Shown here: piece by piece, positions 26,731-35,981 of the stretch
Numbering within the stretch: position 1 is the first letter of the stretch
Layout: the number at the start of each line of letters is the position of its first letter
NCBI GenBank assembly: GCA_009910795.1
Contig: VMEE01000018.1
Location: 1-64,000, forward strand
DNA from: Dehalobacter sp. CP
GTDB lineage: Bacteria; Bacillota_B; Desulfitobacteriia; Desulfitobacteriales; Syntrophobotulaceae
Direction of reading: 5' to 3'
Length of the DNA: 64,000 nucleotides
Notes under the pieces: generated by a model
The model's input: only the letters and a program-made list of their open reading frames with translations
Database searches by the model: none
Told to the model about the DNA's origin: nothing
Position numbers and translations under genes: made by a program

Positions 26731-27399
26731 ATGAAATACAGGGTTGCAGAAATTTTTTCAAGCATTAACGGAGAAGGACCACGAGCAGGGGAACTGGCTG
26801 TTTTTGTTAGATTTGCCGGGTGCAATTTGCAATGTACTTACTGTGACACCCGCTGGGCTAATGAAGCGGATGTTTCTTACCGGGAAATGACGGGAGCGGA
26901 TCTCTATAAACAGGTTCTGACCACAGGTATAAAGAACGTCACGCTGACAGGCGGGGAGCCGTTGATACAACCTGGTATTGCAGCGCTGACCGACTTGCTG
27001 TGCCAGGATCCGGCACTTTCCGTCGAGATTGAAACGAATGGCAGCGTCAGTCTGAAGCCCTTTGGCACAGAGGCTGACCGCCGTCCGGGATTCACGATGG
27101 ACTACAAGCTTGCTTCGAGCGGTATGGAGGACAAGATGGTTTTAGCGAATTTTGAGGTCCTGACATGCCGGGATGCCGTGAAATTCGTGGTTGGCGATCA
27201 AAGCGACCTGGCAAGGGCGCGTGAAATCATAAGTACCTATGGCCTGATCAAGAAAACTGCGGTATTTATCAGTCCTGTTTTTGCACACATTGCGCCGTCT
27301 GAGATCGTTAAATTTATGATTGTGCATAAAATGGAGGGGGTGCGTTTGCAGCTTCAGCTACATAAAGTGATCTGGGATCCGGAAAAGAGAGGAGTATAA
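26731..27399 (+). CDS. queE: 7-carboxy-7-deazaguanine synthase QueE (radical SAM)
   Basis: Radical-SAM ring contraction of carboxy-tetrahydropterin to carboxy-deazaguanine. 222 residues; [4Fe-4S] cysteines C31, C35, C38 (CNLQCTYCDTRW), preceded by FSSINGEGPRAG, a typical QueE N-terminus, and NVTLTGGEPLIQP. Lies 6 bp after queD and 3 bp before queC. Confidence 0.95.
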   Translation: MKYRVAEIFSSINGEGPRAGELAVFVRFAGCNLQCTYCDTRWANEADVSYREMTGADLYKQVLTTGIKNVTLTGGEPLIQPGIAALTDLLCQDPALSVEIETNGSVSLKPFGTEADRRPGFTMDYKLASSGMEDKMVLANFEVLTCRDAVKFVVGDQSDLARAREIISTYGLIKKTAVFISPVFAHIAPSEIVKFMIVHKMEGVRLQLQLHKVIWDPEKRGV

Positions 27400-27402
27400 G
27401 CC

Positions 27403-28119
27403 ATGCAAAAAAATGAAAAAGCTTTGATCGTCTTTAGCGGCGGACAAGACAGTACGACCTGTCTTTTTTGGGCCAGACAGTTATTCGCAGAAGTCATCGC
27501 CCTGTCCTTTGATTATGGGCAAAAACACCGGCTGGAATTGGATTGTGCCAGAGAAATATGTGCTAAGCATCAGATTGAGCATCATCTGCTGGATCTCGGT
27601 TTATTAAATCAGCTTGCACCGAATTCGTTAACCAGGCCGGAGATTGAAGTTGAAAAAAATCTGCCGGACGACCGGCTGCCGAACACATTTGTGGATGGCA
27701 GGAATATGCTCTTTCTGTCGTTCGCAGCTGTTTTTGCCAAACAGAGGGGAATCAGACATTTGATTACCGGTGTTTCGCAGAGTGATTACAGCGGTTATCC
27801 GGACTGCCGGGACATTTTTGTAAAGTCCCTGAATGTAACCCTTAATCTCGCCATGGATTACGAATTTGTGATTCATACCCCTCTGATGTGGATCGACAAG
27901 GCGGAAACCTGGAAACTGGCTGACGATCTCGGTGTGCTTCCAATTATTCAAGAAGAGACGCTGACCTGTTATAACGGTATCAAAGGGGATGGCTGCGGGG
28001 AATGTCCTGCGTGCCTGCTGCGGAGAAAGGGATATCAAAGATATTGCAGCAAAGAATCAAATCATACGTTTGAAAATCAAGAGATAGATCATATTAATGA
28101 ACATAAGGATAAATCATGA
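27403..28119 (+). CDS. queC: 7-cyano-7-deazaguanine synthase QueC
   Basis: ATP-dependent conversion of carboxy-deazaguanine to preQ0, the queuosine precursor. 238 residues with the pyrophosphatase loop [10 protein letters not shown] at 11-20 and zinc cysteines C189, C198, C201 and C204 near the C-terminus. Last of the three que enzymes; the following zinc-ribbon gene lies 25 bp downstream and may be co-transcribed. Confidence 0.96.
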   Translation: MQKNEKALIVFSGGQDSTTCLFWARQLFAEVIALSFDYGQKHRLELDCAREICAKHQIEHHLLDLGLLNQLAPNSLTRPEIEVEKNLPDDRLPNTFVDGRNMLFLSFAAVFAKQRGIRHLITGVSQSDYSGYPDCRDIFVKSLNVTLNLAMDYEFVIHTPLMWIDKAETWKLADDLGVLPIIQEETLTCYNGIKGDGCGECPACLLRRKGYQRYCSKESNHTFENQEIDHINEHKDKS

Positions 28120-28144
28120 CTTGAAATGAAGGAGGAACAGCATC

Positions 28145-28282
28145 ATGGACAAATGTTCAAAATGCGGTCAGGAAGTTCAAGAAGATGATATCTATGAAGT
28201 TAACGGACAGAAGGTATGTGAAGACTGTAAACTTAGCAAGACGAAGGTTGAAGCAAAACCATGCGGCAATTTTAACGGTTGA
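28145..28282 (+). CDS. Small zinc-ribbon peptide
   Basis: 45 residues with two CxxC pairs, MDKCSKCGQE near the start and VCEDCKL at 25-28, spaced as in a small zinc finger; a further lone Cys lies at 40. Strong GGAGG site 7-8 bases before the ATG. It follows queC by 25 bp and is followed by a terminator, so it probably belongs to the que transcript. Function unknown. Confidence 0.72.
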   Translation: MDKCSKCGQEVQEDDIYEVNGQKVCEDCKLSKTKVEAKPCGNFNG

Positions 28283-28348
28283 TTTTGATTTTTGAGTTGT
28301 TCTGTGGTGTATAATCTGTAGCGTATAAAATGTATAAAAGATAAAATA

Positions 28349-28392
28349 AGGCTGCTGCGCAATGAAAATGGTCATTAAGCGGCAGCTTTTAT
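28349..28392 (+). terminator. Terminator of the que transcript
   Basis: GCTGCTGCGCAATG pairs imperfectly with CATTAAGCGGCAGC, followed by TTTTATT. Confidence 0.7.
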
Positions 28393-28511
28393 TGGTTGTT
28401 TGACACGACAAATTGCGCAATACTTTTTCGTCCATCTCAGTTATAATGAAAATAACGTTCTCAAATTCCCTGCTCAAATAATTCATACAAGCTTGATTAC
28501 CCTAAATTAGG

Positions 28512-28628
28512 TCTGGGGGTCACAATTCCAGCGTTAAGCGGAGCATGGAGGCGAAGCGCGGCTGTTTGCGCCACGGATGGCGCAACAGCCGAAAGCGGAA
28601 TTGTGGCGCACAGGCCAACCCGGGAGTT
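28512..28628. repeat. GC-rich structured palindromic element (REP/BIME-like)
   Basis: Much richer in G+C than its surroundings. Nested inverted repeats: outer CACAATTCC (28521-28529) with GGAATTGTG (28597-28605); inner GGCTGTTTGCGCCA (28560-28573) with TGGCGCAACAGCC (28578-28590); a GCG-rich arm lies between. It sits alone in the 450-bp gap between the zinc-ribbon gene and pgi. It could be a repetitive extragenic element or a structured RNA; no known class was recognised. Confidence 0.6.
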
Positions 28629-28733
28629 TAATGCAATCATATATTTGAGTATTTATTTCAGGAACGTTGTACTAGTATAGAATCAGATTGTCCAGGGTAG
28701 AGTATGATTACCGATGGGTGAGGTGATTGCATT

Positions 28734-30338
28734 GTGAGGTCACAATGGCAGAAATTCCGGGAATATTTATATTTCAATGATGAGCTGGGAATCCAGGTAG
28801 ATGTCAGCCGTGCAGGATTTCCGGATACGTATTTCAATGATATGAAACTGCGTTTGCAGGACATGTACCGCCAGATTCAGGCCTTGGAACAGGGAGCGGT
28901 TGCCAACCCGGACGAGCAGCGGATGGTTGGGCATTATTGGCTGAGTGATCCTGAATTAGCTCCGCAGCCGGAAATAGGCGCGGCAATTAAAGATACCCTG
29001 CGCCGTATCCGATGCTTTGCGCAGGATGTTCATGCGGGTACGATATGTGGTCAAAAAGGACGCCCTTTCCGGAACGTCATTGTTGTCGGCATTGGCGGAT
29101 CTTCTTTAGGACCGCGTTTTGTTTCCGAGGCACTCGGAAAGAAAGGTGATCCGTGTTCGTTGTACTTTATCGATAACACAGATCCTGACGGTATGGACCG
29201 CATTTTTGCTGAGCTGGATGCTGAACCGGATGCGGCATTAACGATCGTAATCTCCAAAAGCGGCGGTACGGTTGAAACCCGCAACGGAATGGAAGAGGTT
29301 CGGCATTTTTACGTAAGCCGGGGGTTGGACTTCAGCCGTCATGCGGTCAGTATCACTCAGCCAGGAAGCGGATTGGATCAGATCCGGATGAAAGAGGACT
29401 GGCTGGACGCTTTCCCGGTTTGGGAATGGGTTGGCGGGCGGACTTCTGTCTTGTCTGCTGTGGGGCTGCTGCCGCTGGCTTTACAGGGGATTGATATTTG
29501 TGGCCTTTTGGATGGGGCCAAGAAGTGCAACTCCCTAACCAGGAACACGGATACGAAAAGCAACCCTGCTGCCCTGACTGCCTTGGCGTGGTACGTCCTG
29601 ACAGGGGGCAAAGGCGGGCAGCAGATGGTTATCCTTCCTTATAAAGACCGTTTGGAGCTTTTTCCGAAATATCTTCAGCAATTGATCATGGAGTCTCTGG
29701 GAAAAGAAAAGGACTTGGACGGAAATATTGTCCATCAGGGAATCACAGTACTCGGAAATAAAGGAACAAGCGATCAGCATTCTTATATCCAGCAGCTGCT
29801 TGACGGGCCCGACAACTTTTTTGTGACCTTCATCGAAGTACTGAAGGACAGGGATGGAGACTCAATCAAGATCGCCGAGGAAAGCACCAGCGGTGACTAT
29901 TTGCAGGCTTTTCTGCTCGGCACGAGGAATGCCCTGTCAAACAAGGGCCGAAAATCAATTACGCTGACAGTGAGAGACCTCAGCCCCGTAACGATCGGAG
30001 TATTAATTGCCCTATATGAACGTGCGGTGAGTATGTATGCCCAGCTTGTGCATATTAATGCCTATCACCAACCGGCTGTAGAAATGGCTAAAAAAGGTGC
30101 GCGGGAAATGATTCAATTAAAGAACCAGGCGCTGCGTGTTCTAAGGGCGTGTAAAACCGAAGGATTAACGGTTGAAGAAATTGCATTGAAAATTGAAGCA
30201 GACGGGTCTGTAGTAGACCGCGAAATGCTCTATAAGATTCTTAAGCATCTTGAAGCAAATAGGGGAAACAGGATTATAAGTCAAAAGAGCGGCAGTGAAT
30301 TTGAAGCTTTATACCAGGTTGCATCTGATCAACAGTGA
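28734..30338 (+). CDS. pgi: Glucose-6-phosphate isomerase
   Basis: Interconverts glucose-6-P and fructose-6-P. 534 residues. Motifs: VVGIGGSSLGPRF, SKSGGTVETRNGMEE (phosphate binding), VGGRTSVLSAVGLLPLAL, GTSDQHSYIQQLLDGP with the catalytic His region, and QPAVEMAKKGA. The C-terminal 70 residues (VLRACKTEGLTVEEIA...) form an added helical tail found in some clostridial versions. GTG start with GAGGTGA 8 bases upstream. The end overlaps no reading frame of the next gene; the mutase starts 13 bp later. Confidence 0.95.
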   Translation: MRSQWQKFREYLYFNDELGIQVDVSRAGFPDTYFNDMKLRLQDMYRQIQALEQGAVANPDEQRMVGHYWLSDPELAPQPEIGAAIKDTLRRIRCFAQDVHAGTICGQKGRPFRNVIVVGIGGSSLGPRFVSEALGKKGDPCSLYFIDNTDPDGMDRIFAELDAEPDAALTIVISKSGGTVETRNGMEEVRHFYVSRGLDFSRHAVSITQPGSGLDQIRMKEDWLDAFPVWEWVGGRTSVLSAVGLLPLALQGIDICGLLDGAKKCNSLTRNTDTKSNPAALTALAWYVLTGGKGGQQMVILPYKDRLELFPKYLQQLIMESLGKEKDLDGNIVHQGITVLGNKGTSDQHSYIQQLLDGPDNFFVTFIEVLKDRDGDSIKIAEESTSGDYLQAFLLGTRNALSNKGRKSITLTVRDLSPVTIGVLIALYERAVSMYAQLVHINAYHQPAVEMAKKGAREMIQLKNQALRVLRACKTEGLTVEEIALKIEADGSVVDREMLYKILKHLEANRGNRIISQKSGSEFEALYQVASDQQ

Positions 30339-30351
30339 GGAGAAAAGTGAC

Positions 30352-32100
30352 ATGTATTCAGAGCAAAAGTATGACAGCGCCTTAAAATTTTGGATGGAAA
30401 ATGATTACTTCGACGAGCTCAGCAGAAGGGAACTGGCGGAAATAACCGATCCGAAGGAGTTGGAGGACCGGTTCTATACAACGCTGGAGTTTGGGACCGG
30501 CGGCATTAGAGGGGTTCTCGGCGCAGGAATCAATCGCCTGAATCGCTATGTTATCCGCAAAGTCACACAGGGGTTGGCCGACACGATCTTGGAGCATGGA
30601 CCGGAGGCGTGTCAGCGAGGGGTTGTCATTGCATATGACAGCCGCTATTTTTCCAAAGATTTTGCGCTGGAAACAGCGTTGGTACTGGCAGTGAATCAGA
30701 TTAAAGTCTACTTGTTTGAAAGTCTGCGGCCGACGCCTGAGCTTTCATTTGCTGTCAGGTACCTGCGGACAATTGCCGGCGTAAATATCACGGCCAGCCA
30801 TAATCCGAAGGAATATAACGGCTATAAGGTCTACTGGGAGGATGGCGGGCAGCTGCCGCCTGCTCCCGCTAAGCAGATCATTGCCAAGATGGCTGAAAGA
30901 GAAGACTGGAGAATTGTGCCGGCAGACCGAACCAGAGCCCTGGAGGAAGGGAAGGTCCAGATGGTCGGAGATCAGGTGGATGCTGCCTATCAGGCTGAGA
31001 TAATCCATAGTCTGCTGAATACAGAACTAACGCAAACTTACGGTACAAAGCTGAACATTGTCTGCACGCCGCTTCATGGAACCGGCGGCAGCCCTGTCCA
31101 AAGCATCCTTAACAAAATGGGCTTTACGGCTTTCCGGATGGTTGCAGAACAGGAACAACCTGATCCGGAGTTTCCGACGGTGAAATCCCCGAACCCGGAA
31201 GACCCGGAGTCGTTTGCGCTTGCTTTAACACTGGCAAAGAAGACACGGGCGGACCTGGTACTGGCCACTGATCCGGATGCAGACCGCCTCGGAGCATATG
31301 CCTTGGACAGAAATGGTCAATATTGCCGTTTTACCGGTAATCAGATTGGCGTAATCCTGGCGTATTATATCCTGGATCAAAGAAGACGAAACCACAGACT
31401 GCCGGACAATGGCGTGATCGTCAAGACGATAGCCTCTACGGACCTAGCCGAAGCAGTTGCGGCTGATTTTGGCGCCAAAACAGTGAATGTACTGGTCGGC
31501 TTTAAATATATTGGAGAAAAGATCAAAGAGATGGAAGCACAGGGCTGGGGGACATTTTTGTTTGGCTTTGAAGAAAGCCATGGTTACCTGGCTGGTACGT
31601 ATACCAGAGATAAGGATGCAGTCCAGGCTTCTGCGCTGCTGGCTGAGGCGGCATTGTATTACAAGCAGATAGAGAACAAAACCTTGCCGGATATATTGGC
31701 GGAACTCTTTGCGCGTTACGGCACTTTCCTCGACGAACAGGTTGCTTTTGCGCTGAGCGGCAAAGAAGGCCGGGAGCGGATTGCCGCTGTAATGGACAGA
31801 CTGCGGACGGCAAAGCCGCTTTCTGTTGCGGGGCTCAGCGTACGGTTTATTGATGACTATCAGCAAAATGTCCGGTGGGATGCGCTGGAGAACAAGACGG
31901 AAGAAATCGATCTTCCCCGGGAAAATGCGCTTCGCTTTTCCTTTGAAGGGGGAGGCTATGTCATGGCAAGACCTTCCGGTACAGAACCAAAAATACGTTT
32001 TTACTTCTGTATCAAAGGTTCTACCAGGGCTGAAGCGGATGCTGCCTTGGCCCGTGTCAAAGGGGAAGTCTTCGCCCTGATTAATGACCTGATGGTTTGA
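30352..32100 (+). CDS. Phosphoglucomutase / phosphomannomutase family
   Basis: Alpha-D-phosphohexomutase, 582 residues, of the long phosphosugar-mutase type of Firmicutes (PgcA-like). Active-site serine loop TASHNPKEYNGYKVYW, metal loop DPDADRLG, sugar-binding GFEESHGYLAG, and phosphate-binding PSGTEPKIRFYF near the C-terminus. ATG at 30352 is preceded by GAGGAG; a 19-codon upstream extension overlaps pgi. Together with pgi it connects glycolytic fructose-6-P with glucose-1-P for glycogen or cell-wall sugars. Whether it prefers glucose or mannose phosphate cannot be told. Confidence 0.92.
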   Translation: MYSEQKYDSALKFWMENDYFDELSRRELAEITDPKELEDRFYTTLEFGTGGIRGVLGAGINRLNRYVIRKVTQGLADTILEHGPEACQRGVVIAYDSRYFSKDFALETALVLAVNQIKVYLFESLRPTPELSFAVRYLRTIAGVNITASHNPKEYNGYKVYWEDGGQLPPAPAKQIIAKMAEREDWRIVPADRTRALEEGKVQMVGDQVDAAYQAEIIHSLLNTELTQTYGTKLNIVCTPLHGTGGSPVQSILNKMGFTAFRMVAEQEQPDPEFPTVKSPNPEDPESFALALTLAKKTRADLVLATDPDADRLGAYALDRNGQYCRFTGNQIGVILAYYILDQRRRNHRLPDNGVIVKTIASTDLAEAVAADFGAKTVNVLVGFKYIGEKIKEMEAQGWGTFLFGFEESHGYLAGTYTRDKDAVQASALLAEAALYYKQIENKTLPDILAELFARYGTFLDEQVAFALSGKEGRERIAAVMDRLRTAKPLSVAGLSVRFIDDYQQNVRWDALENKTEEIDLPRENALRFSFEGGGYVMARPSGTEPKIRFYFCIKGSTRAEADAALARVKGEVFALINDLMV

Positions 32101-32135
32101 TTGTGGTAGAATACAGGAAAGACAGCAATGAACAA

Positions 32136-32774
32136 TTACGATACATGAACCATGTTTGGATATACCTGGTGAATGAACGAATCAGGGTAAGAACGGTCTA
32201 AAAAAGTCTGAATGGAATTTGTCGGCGGGATGCCGTCGTATCTTTGGTTTGCCCTGAATACGGCAGCGGCTGAAATGGATAAATCGAAGGTCATGAATAG
32301 AATTACAATCCATGTCACAAGGGTACTCATCTTCATGGGAAAGTTTTCGATTCTTTTACTGATAAATGGGTAAATATACTTAATGAAGACAACACCCAGG
32401 ATTCCCCAAAAAAATGAGTATGCCAGCGATGTCCTGCCAAGTATATCGAGCATAGAATAACTGTAGTCCCAGGATATAAAACCAAAAGCATATTCCTGTA
32501 TCAGACTGCAGATAAGTTCATACAAGCATCCTATAAAAGCGCTTATAAAAAATAAGGACCATTTATTTTTGAAATTTGTTCTTTGCAGCAGCAAAATAAC
32601 AATAACGGCTGCAAAACCGTAGATCTGACTGAAAGGACCATAAATCAGACCTGACCGGCTTTCGATATATCCATGCAGAATAAAACAGTAGATGGATTCA
32701 AAAACAAAACCAAGGATAGAAGCAATAAAAAATAGCCAAACCATTTTGTGAAAATGATAGGGTGTTTTCTTCAT
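32136..32774 (-). CDS. Putative ABC transporter permease family membrane protein (PF06541-like)
   Basis: 212 residues with five predicted membrane segments (about 10-30, 45-65, 75-95, 110-140, 165-190). The sequence around ILGFVFESIYCFILHGYIESRSGLIYGPFSQIYGF matches the 'putative ABC-transporter type IV' family of clostridial membrane proteins, whose function is unproven. ATG at 32774 chosen because AGGAG lies upstream; no ABC ATPase is adjacent. Confidence 0.75.
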   Translation of the reverse strand: MKKTPYHFHKMVWLFFIASILGFVFESIYCFILHGYIESRSGLIYGPFSQIYGFAAVIVILLLQRTNFKNKWSLFFISAFIGCLYELICSLIQEYAFGFISWDYSYSMLDILGRTSLAYSFFWGILGVVFIKYIYPFISKRIENFPMKMSTLVTWIVILFMTFDLSISAAAVFRANQRYDGIPPTNSIQTFLDRSYPDSFIHQVYPNMVHVS

Positions 32775-32953
32775 ATCAAACGCTCCTAACGTTAGGTAAT
32801 GTGATACAGGAGTCATTCAACAAAGAAATTTGGAAAACCGAAAATCTGGAATTAATTATAGCATTTCATTACATAAATTGTAAGAATGATATAACCGTGG
32901 TTGTCTGAATGATCAGTTTACAGAAAATTGTCAAGTGAATGGAGGTAAAGGGC

Positions 32954-33883
32954 TTGCAACACTATCTTGTCTCTCCGGAGGGCTTGAAAGAAATAGAATC
33001 ACAACAGATTCCGGCAGAGGGAAAGTTTAGCATAACCCTCTTCAATGCTGAGGAATGGAAGCTCCTAAACGGGCACTTGGCATTTGCCGGATCTGCAGAG
33101 ATCGACCGTGTTCTGGGAAAACTGAATCCGCAAGGGAATAGCTTTAATCAAAGATTTGAACGTCTGCACCCTTCTCTGTTTTTTATTGGTTACAGCGATT
33201 TTGCTGATGACACCAAAGAATTTGCGATTTACTTTTTTCTGTCGGCGAATGATATGACGATACTGCGCAATGACCGGCTTGAGCTGTCGCAGATCAATGA
33301 CTGGGCCCGGAGAGGGCTGCTTACGACACCTTCCGATCTGGCGCAGCTCCTCGGCATGGAAATACTGGAACACCATCAGCGCCAGCTGGAATTACTGGAA
33401 GATGATGTGGACCGGATTGAAGAAAATATCTTGGAAACTCCTGAAAGATGGCAAAGAAGTGAAATTATCAACCTTCACAAAAAAATACTCGGATTAAAGA
33501 AGTCACTGAATGCACATCAGACAATTTTCAGCAGACTGGCAGCCATGGATAATCATGATCAGGGGAAACCATCGTGGAAAGACCTGGTTGCCGATACCCA
33601 GCAGAAACTTGAAAATGCACGGCAGACCCATGAGCTGATTGAAATCCTAATGGAAGCCTACCAGCAGGCTATTGACAACCGGGCCAATGATATTATGAAA
33701 GTTCTGACGCTTCTGGCCACGATCCTGCTGCCGATTAATCTGGTTACCTCTTTCTTTGGAATGAATTTTGAAGCAATGCCGCTGATTCACTCGCCTTTGG
33801 GGATGCCGCTATTTTTCGGTGTATCCGTGTTAATTGTGACAGCCGTACTTATCCTGTTTTGGCGTAAACACTGGCTGAGATGA
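32954..33883 (+). CDS. CorA-type divalent cation transporter
   Basis: 309 residues. Large cytoplasmic domain with long helices (about 130-245, including LEDDVDRIEENIL), then two C-terminal membrane helices. The first helix ends in the selectivity signature FFGMNFEAMP (GMN motif). Charged residues at the extreme C-terminus are typical. TTG at 32954 is favoured since GGAGGT lies 7 bases upstream; an ATG 15 bases earlier would overlap that site. Substrate Mg, Co or Zn; Zn-efflux ZntB homologues share the motif. Confidence 0.88.
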   Translation: MQHYLVSPEGLKEIESQQIPAEGKFSITLFNAEEWKLLNGHLAFAGSAEIDRVLGKLNPQGNSFNQRFERLHPSLFFIGYSDFADDTKEFAIYFFLSANDMTILRNDRLELSQINDWARRGLLTTPSDLAQLLGMEILEHHQRQLELLEDDVDRIEENILETPERWQRSEIINLHKKILGLKKSLNAHQTIFSRLAAMDNHDQGKPSWKDLVADTQQKLENARQTHELIEILMEAYQQAIDNRANDIMKVLTLLATILLPINLVTSFFGMNFEAMPLIHSPLGMPLFFGVSVLIVTAVLILFWRKHWLR

Positions 33884-33923
33884 AATCCGATGCACGTATG
33901 GAACCCCAAATCCATTCATTGAG

Positions 33924-33952
33924 AAAAAACAACCATTGAGGTTGTTTTTTTT
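33924..33952 (+). terminator. Terminator after corA-like gene (duplicated element, copy 1)
   Basis: AACAACC / GGTTGTT stem flanked by A and T runs. The sequence after it (TTACATTCTGTAGAAAATTCTCC) is similar to that after the terminator at 38733, so a larger block is repeated. Confidence 0.85.
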
Positions 33953-34077
33953 ACATTCTGTAGAAAATTCTCCCAAAAGAAGACTTAATGAGATAATCTG
34001 ATAGCATGACAATGCAATTGGAAGAAGCATACAATAGCTTTTACTGAAAAGTAAAGGTTTATATAGGGGGTCATATC

Positions 34078-34995
34078 ATGAATTTATTTGATCGAAAAGA
34101 TGATCATGTTTTTTTAGACAACCATAAACTGAGTCAAAAAAGTAAATTTATTATCTACTTATTATTTATTGGGGTCCTGACTTTGGTGCTGCTTTTTGGT
34201 AATTTAAATACAGCTCCGGGAATTATTATGGGGAGTATAATGGCTGTTGTCACGTTGCTGATGCCGCTGATCTTTGGGTATACCGGCCTTATGGTTACGC
34301 TGATATACAGCATCATAGGGATCACTGCTCCGTTCAGATTCGGAATAATGCAAGGTGACCCATATTATTTTGCGATTGCCGTATTTATCCTGGCTAACTT
34401 TTTGGGATCTACGATTATTGCCGTTGAAGTTGAACGTAATAAGAAGACTCAGAAAATACTTGAGACCCTCTCTGTAACAGACGGTCTGACAGAGATCTAC
34501 AATCACAGGTACTTTCAGCAAAGGCTTGACGAAGAGATTGCGAGGGCCACCAGAGCAAATCGTACGCTTGTCTTATGTATGATCGATATTGACAACTTTA
34601 AGATGTACAATGATTCCTATGGCCATTATTTCGGTGATGAAATACTAAGAAAAACTGCCGGGCTGATCCAAAACACAACAAGAAAATCAGATATTGCCTG
34701 CCGCTACGGCGGGGACGAATTTGCAGTAATTTTACCTGATTCCGGCGTCGAAGAAGTCCATTTTGTCATGGAAAGACTCAAAGAAGCATTTTACAGTCTG
34801 CGATTTTCTTTCCCGGATTGTCACGTTACAAAAACCTTGACGCTTTCGGTCGGTTTCTCAATTTTTCCTGATCTGGCTGAAAATAAAGATCAACTGATTA
34901 CCCAGGCGGACGCTGCCCTTTACCGGGCTAAATATCAAGGCAGAAACACAATCCAGCTCTATCAGGATACCCTAAGAGCAAACCCGCTCAGCTAG
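34078..34995 (+). CDS. Membrane diguanylate cyclase (GGDEF)
   Basis: Synthesises cyclic di-GMP from two GTP. 305 residues: five or so membrane helices in residues 20-135, resembling a 5TM sensor domain, then a GGDEF domain. Active site CRYGGDEFAVILPDSG near 205-215, preceded five residues earlier by RKSD, an RxxD inhibitory site. ATG with GGGGG site. Preceded by a terminator, so it is a separate unit. Counteracting HD-GYP hydrolase lies at 54747. Confidence 0.93.
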   Translation: MNLFDRKDDHVFLDNHKLSQKSKFIIYLLFIGVLTLVLLFGNLNTAPGIIMGSIMAVVTLLMPLIFGYTGLMVTLIYSIIGITAPFRFGIMQGDPYYFAIAVFILANFLGSTIIAVEVERNKKTQKILETLSVTDGLTEIYNHRYFQQRLDEEIARATRANRTLVLCMIDIDNFKMYNDSYGHYFGDEILRKTAGLIQNTTRKSDIACRYGGDEFAVILPDSGVEEVHFVMERLKEAFYSLRFSFPDCHVTKTLTLSVGFSIFPDLAENKDQLITQADAALYRAKYQGRNTIQLYQDTLRANPLS

Positions 34996-35031
34996 TACAA
35001 AAATGAATATTTACCGTTTCCTTCAATAACT

Positions 35032-35061
35032 GAAGAATTCCCCAGCGCTTGGGAATTCTTC
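35032..35061 (+). terminator. Hairpin after GGDEF gene
   Basis: GAAGAATTCCC / GGGAATTCTTC stem of 11 bp with 8-nt loop; no T run follows, so terminator activity is uncertain. Confidence 0.55.
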
Positions 35062-35223
35062 AGGTCCAGAAATTATTTCGTACTAAGTCCTGTAAGCTGG
35101 CGATGAAAGAAGAAAATTGGACATTCAACTGAGAAAAGGATGTAAAAAAGGAATAAAAAAGAAAATGTCGAATATGAAAATTATTCATTTTCTGGTCCGG
35201 ACAGATAAAAAAGAAAGGAAGAT

Positions 35224-35958
35224 ATGGCTAGAATACTTTTGGTTGATGATGAACCGATGGTGCTCAACGCTTTAAAGCGTATCCTGCATTCCCGGGGATA
35301 CGAGCTGTTTGCCGCAACGACCTCGGAAGAAGCGCTGGATTTTTTGCAGAAAAGCGCGATAGACGTGATTATTTGTGACCAGAATATGCCGGGAATGCTG
35401 GGTATTGATCTGTTAAAGCGTTCAAGAGAAGAGTACCCGGATGCCGTCAGAATTCTGATCACTGGTTCGTCAGACATTAATGTTGCAATTTCAGCAATTA
35501 ATGAAGGCAGTATTTATTATTACCTCGCCAAGCCCTGGAAAAACGAAGAAGTCATTTCAGTGGTCGAAAAAGCCCTTGCCGATAAACCTGAACACTTCTA
35601 TCCGGTGGAACGCAAAATGGAACAGGAGATCAAAAAAATCCCTGTATGGGAAGATGACACCATTATTCTGATCGACCTGTCGGAGGTTATTTATTTAACG
35701 GCAGCTGAAGGGGATATCGTTGTTATCACCGAAAAAGGAAGATATCAAAGTCCTGACTCTTTAAATTCGTGGGAGAAGAAGCTTGGATCCGGCAGCTTTT
35801 TTCGGTGCCATCGAAGCTATATTGTCAATATCAATAAAATTGAAAAAATCAGTCCTTGGTTCAATAGTGCATATAATTTAAAGTTGAAGGACACGAAAGA
35901 AACTATTCCTGTCAGCAGAAACTCCACTAAAAAGCTAAAAAATTTATTTGGGTTATAA
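35224..35958 (+). CDS. Response regulator with LytTR DNA-binding domain
   Basis: 244 residues. Receiver (1-125) with LLVDDEPMVLNAL, phospho-Asp in VIICDQNMPGM, and LAKPWKNEEV, which is the RpfG-like receiver type. Then a linker and a LytTR domain (about 150-240), recognised by YLTAAEGDIVVITEKG, GSFFRCHRSYIVNINKI and IPVSRN. The mix of an RpfG-type receiver with LytTR is less common than the usual AgrA-type. The core of a Spo0A box (TGTCGAA) lies 52 bp upstream at 35166. Followed 23 bp later by the kinase gene. Confidence 0.9.
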   Translation: MARILLVDDEPMVLNALKRILHSRGYELFAATTSEEALDFLQKSAIDVIICDQNMPGMLGIDLLKRSREEYPDAVRILITGSSDINVAISAINEGSIYYYLAKPWKNEEVISVVEKALADKPEHFYPVERKMEQEIKKIPVWEDDTIILIDLSEVIYLTAAEGDIVVITEKGRYQSPDSLNSWEKKLGSGSFFRCHRSYIVNINKIEKISPWFNSAYNLKLKDTKETIPVSRNSTKKLKNLFGL

Positions 35959-35981
35959 AATAAAAAGTATAGGAACCGATT

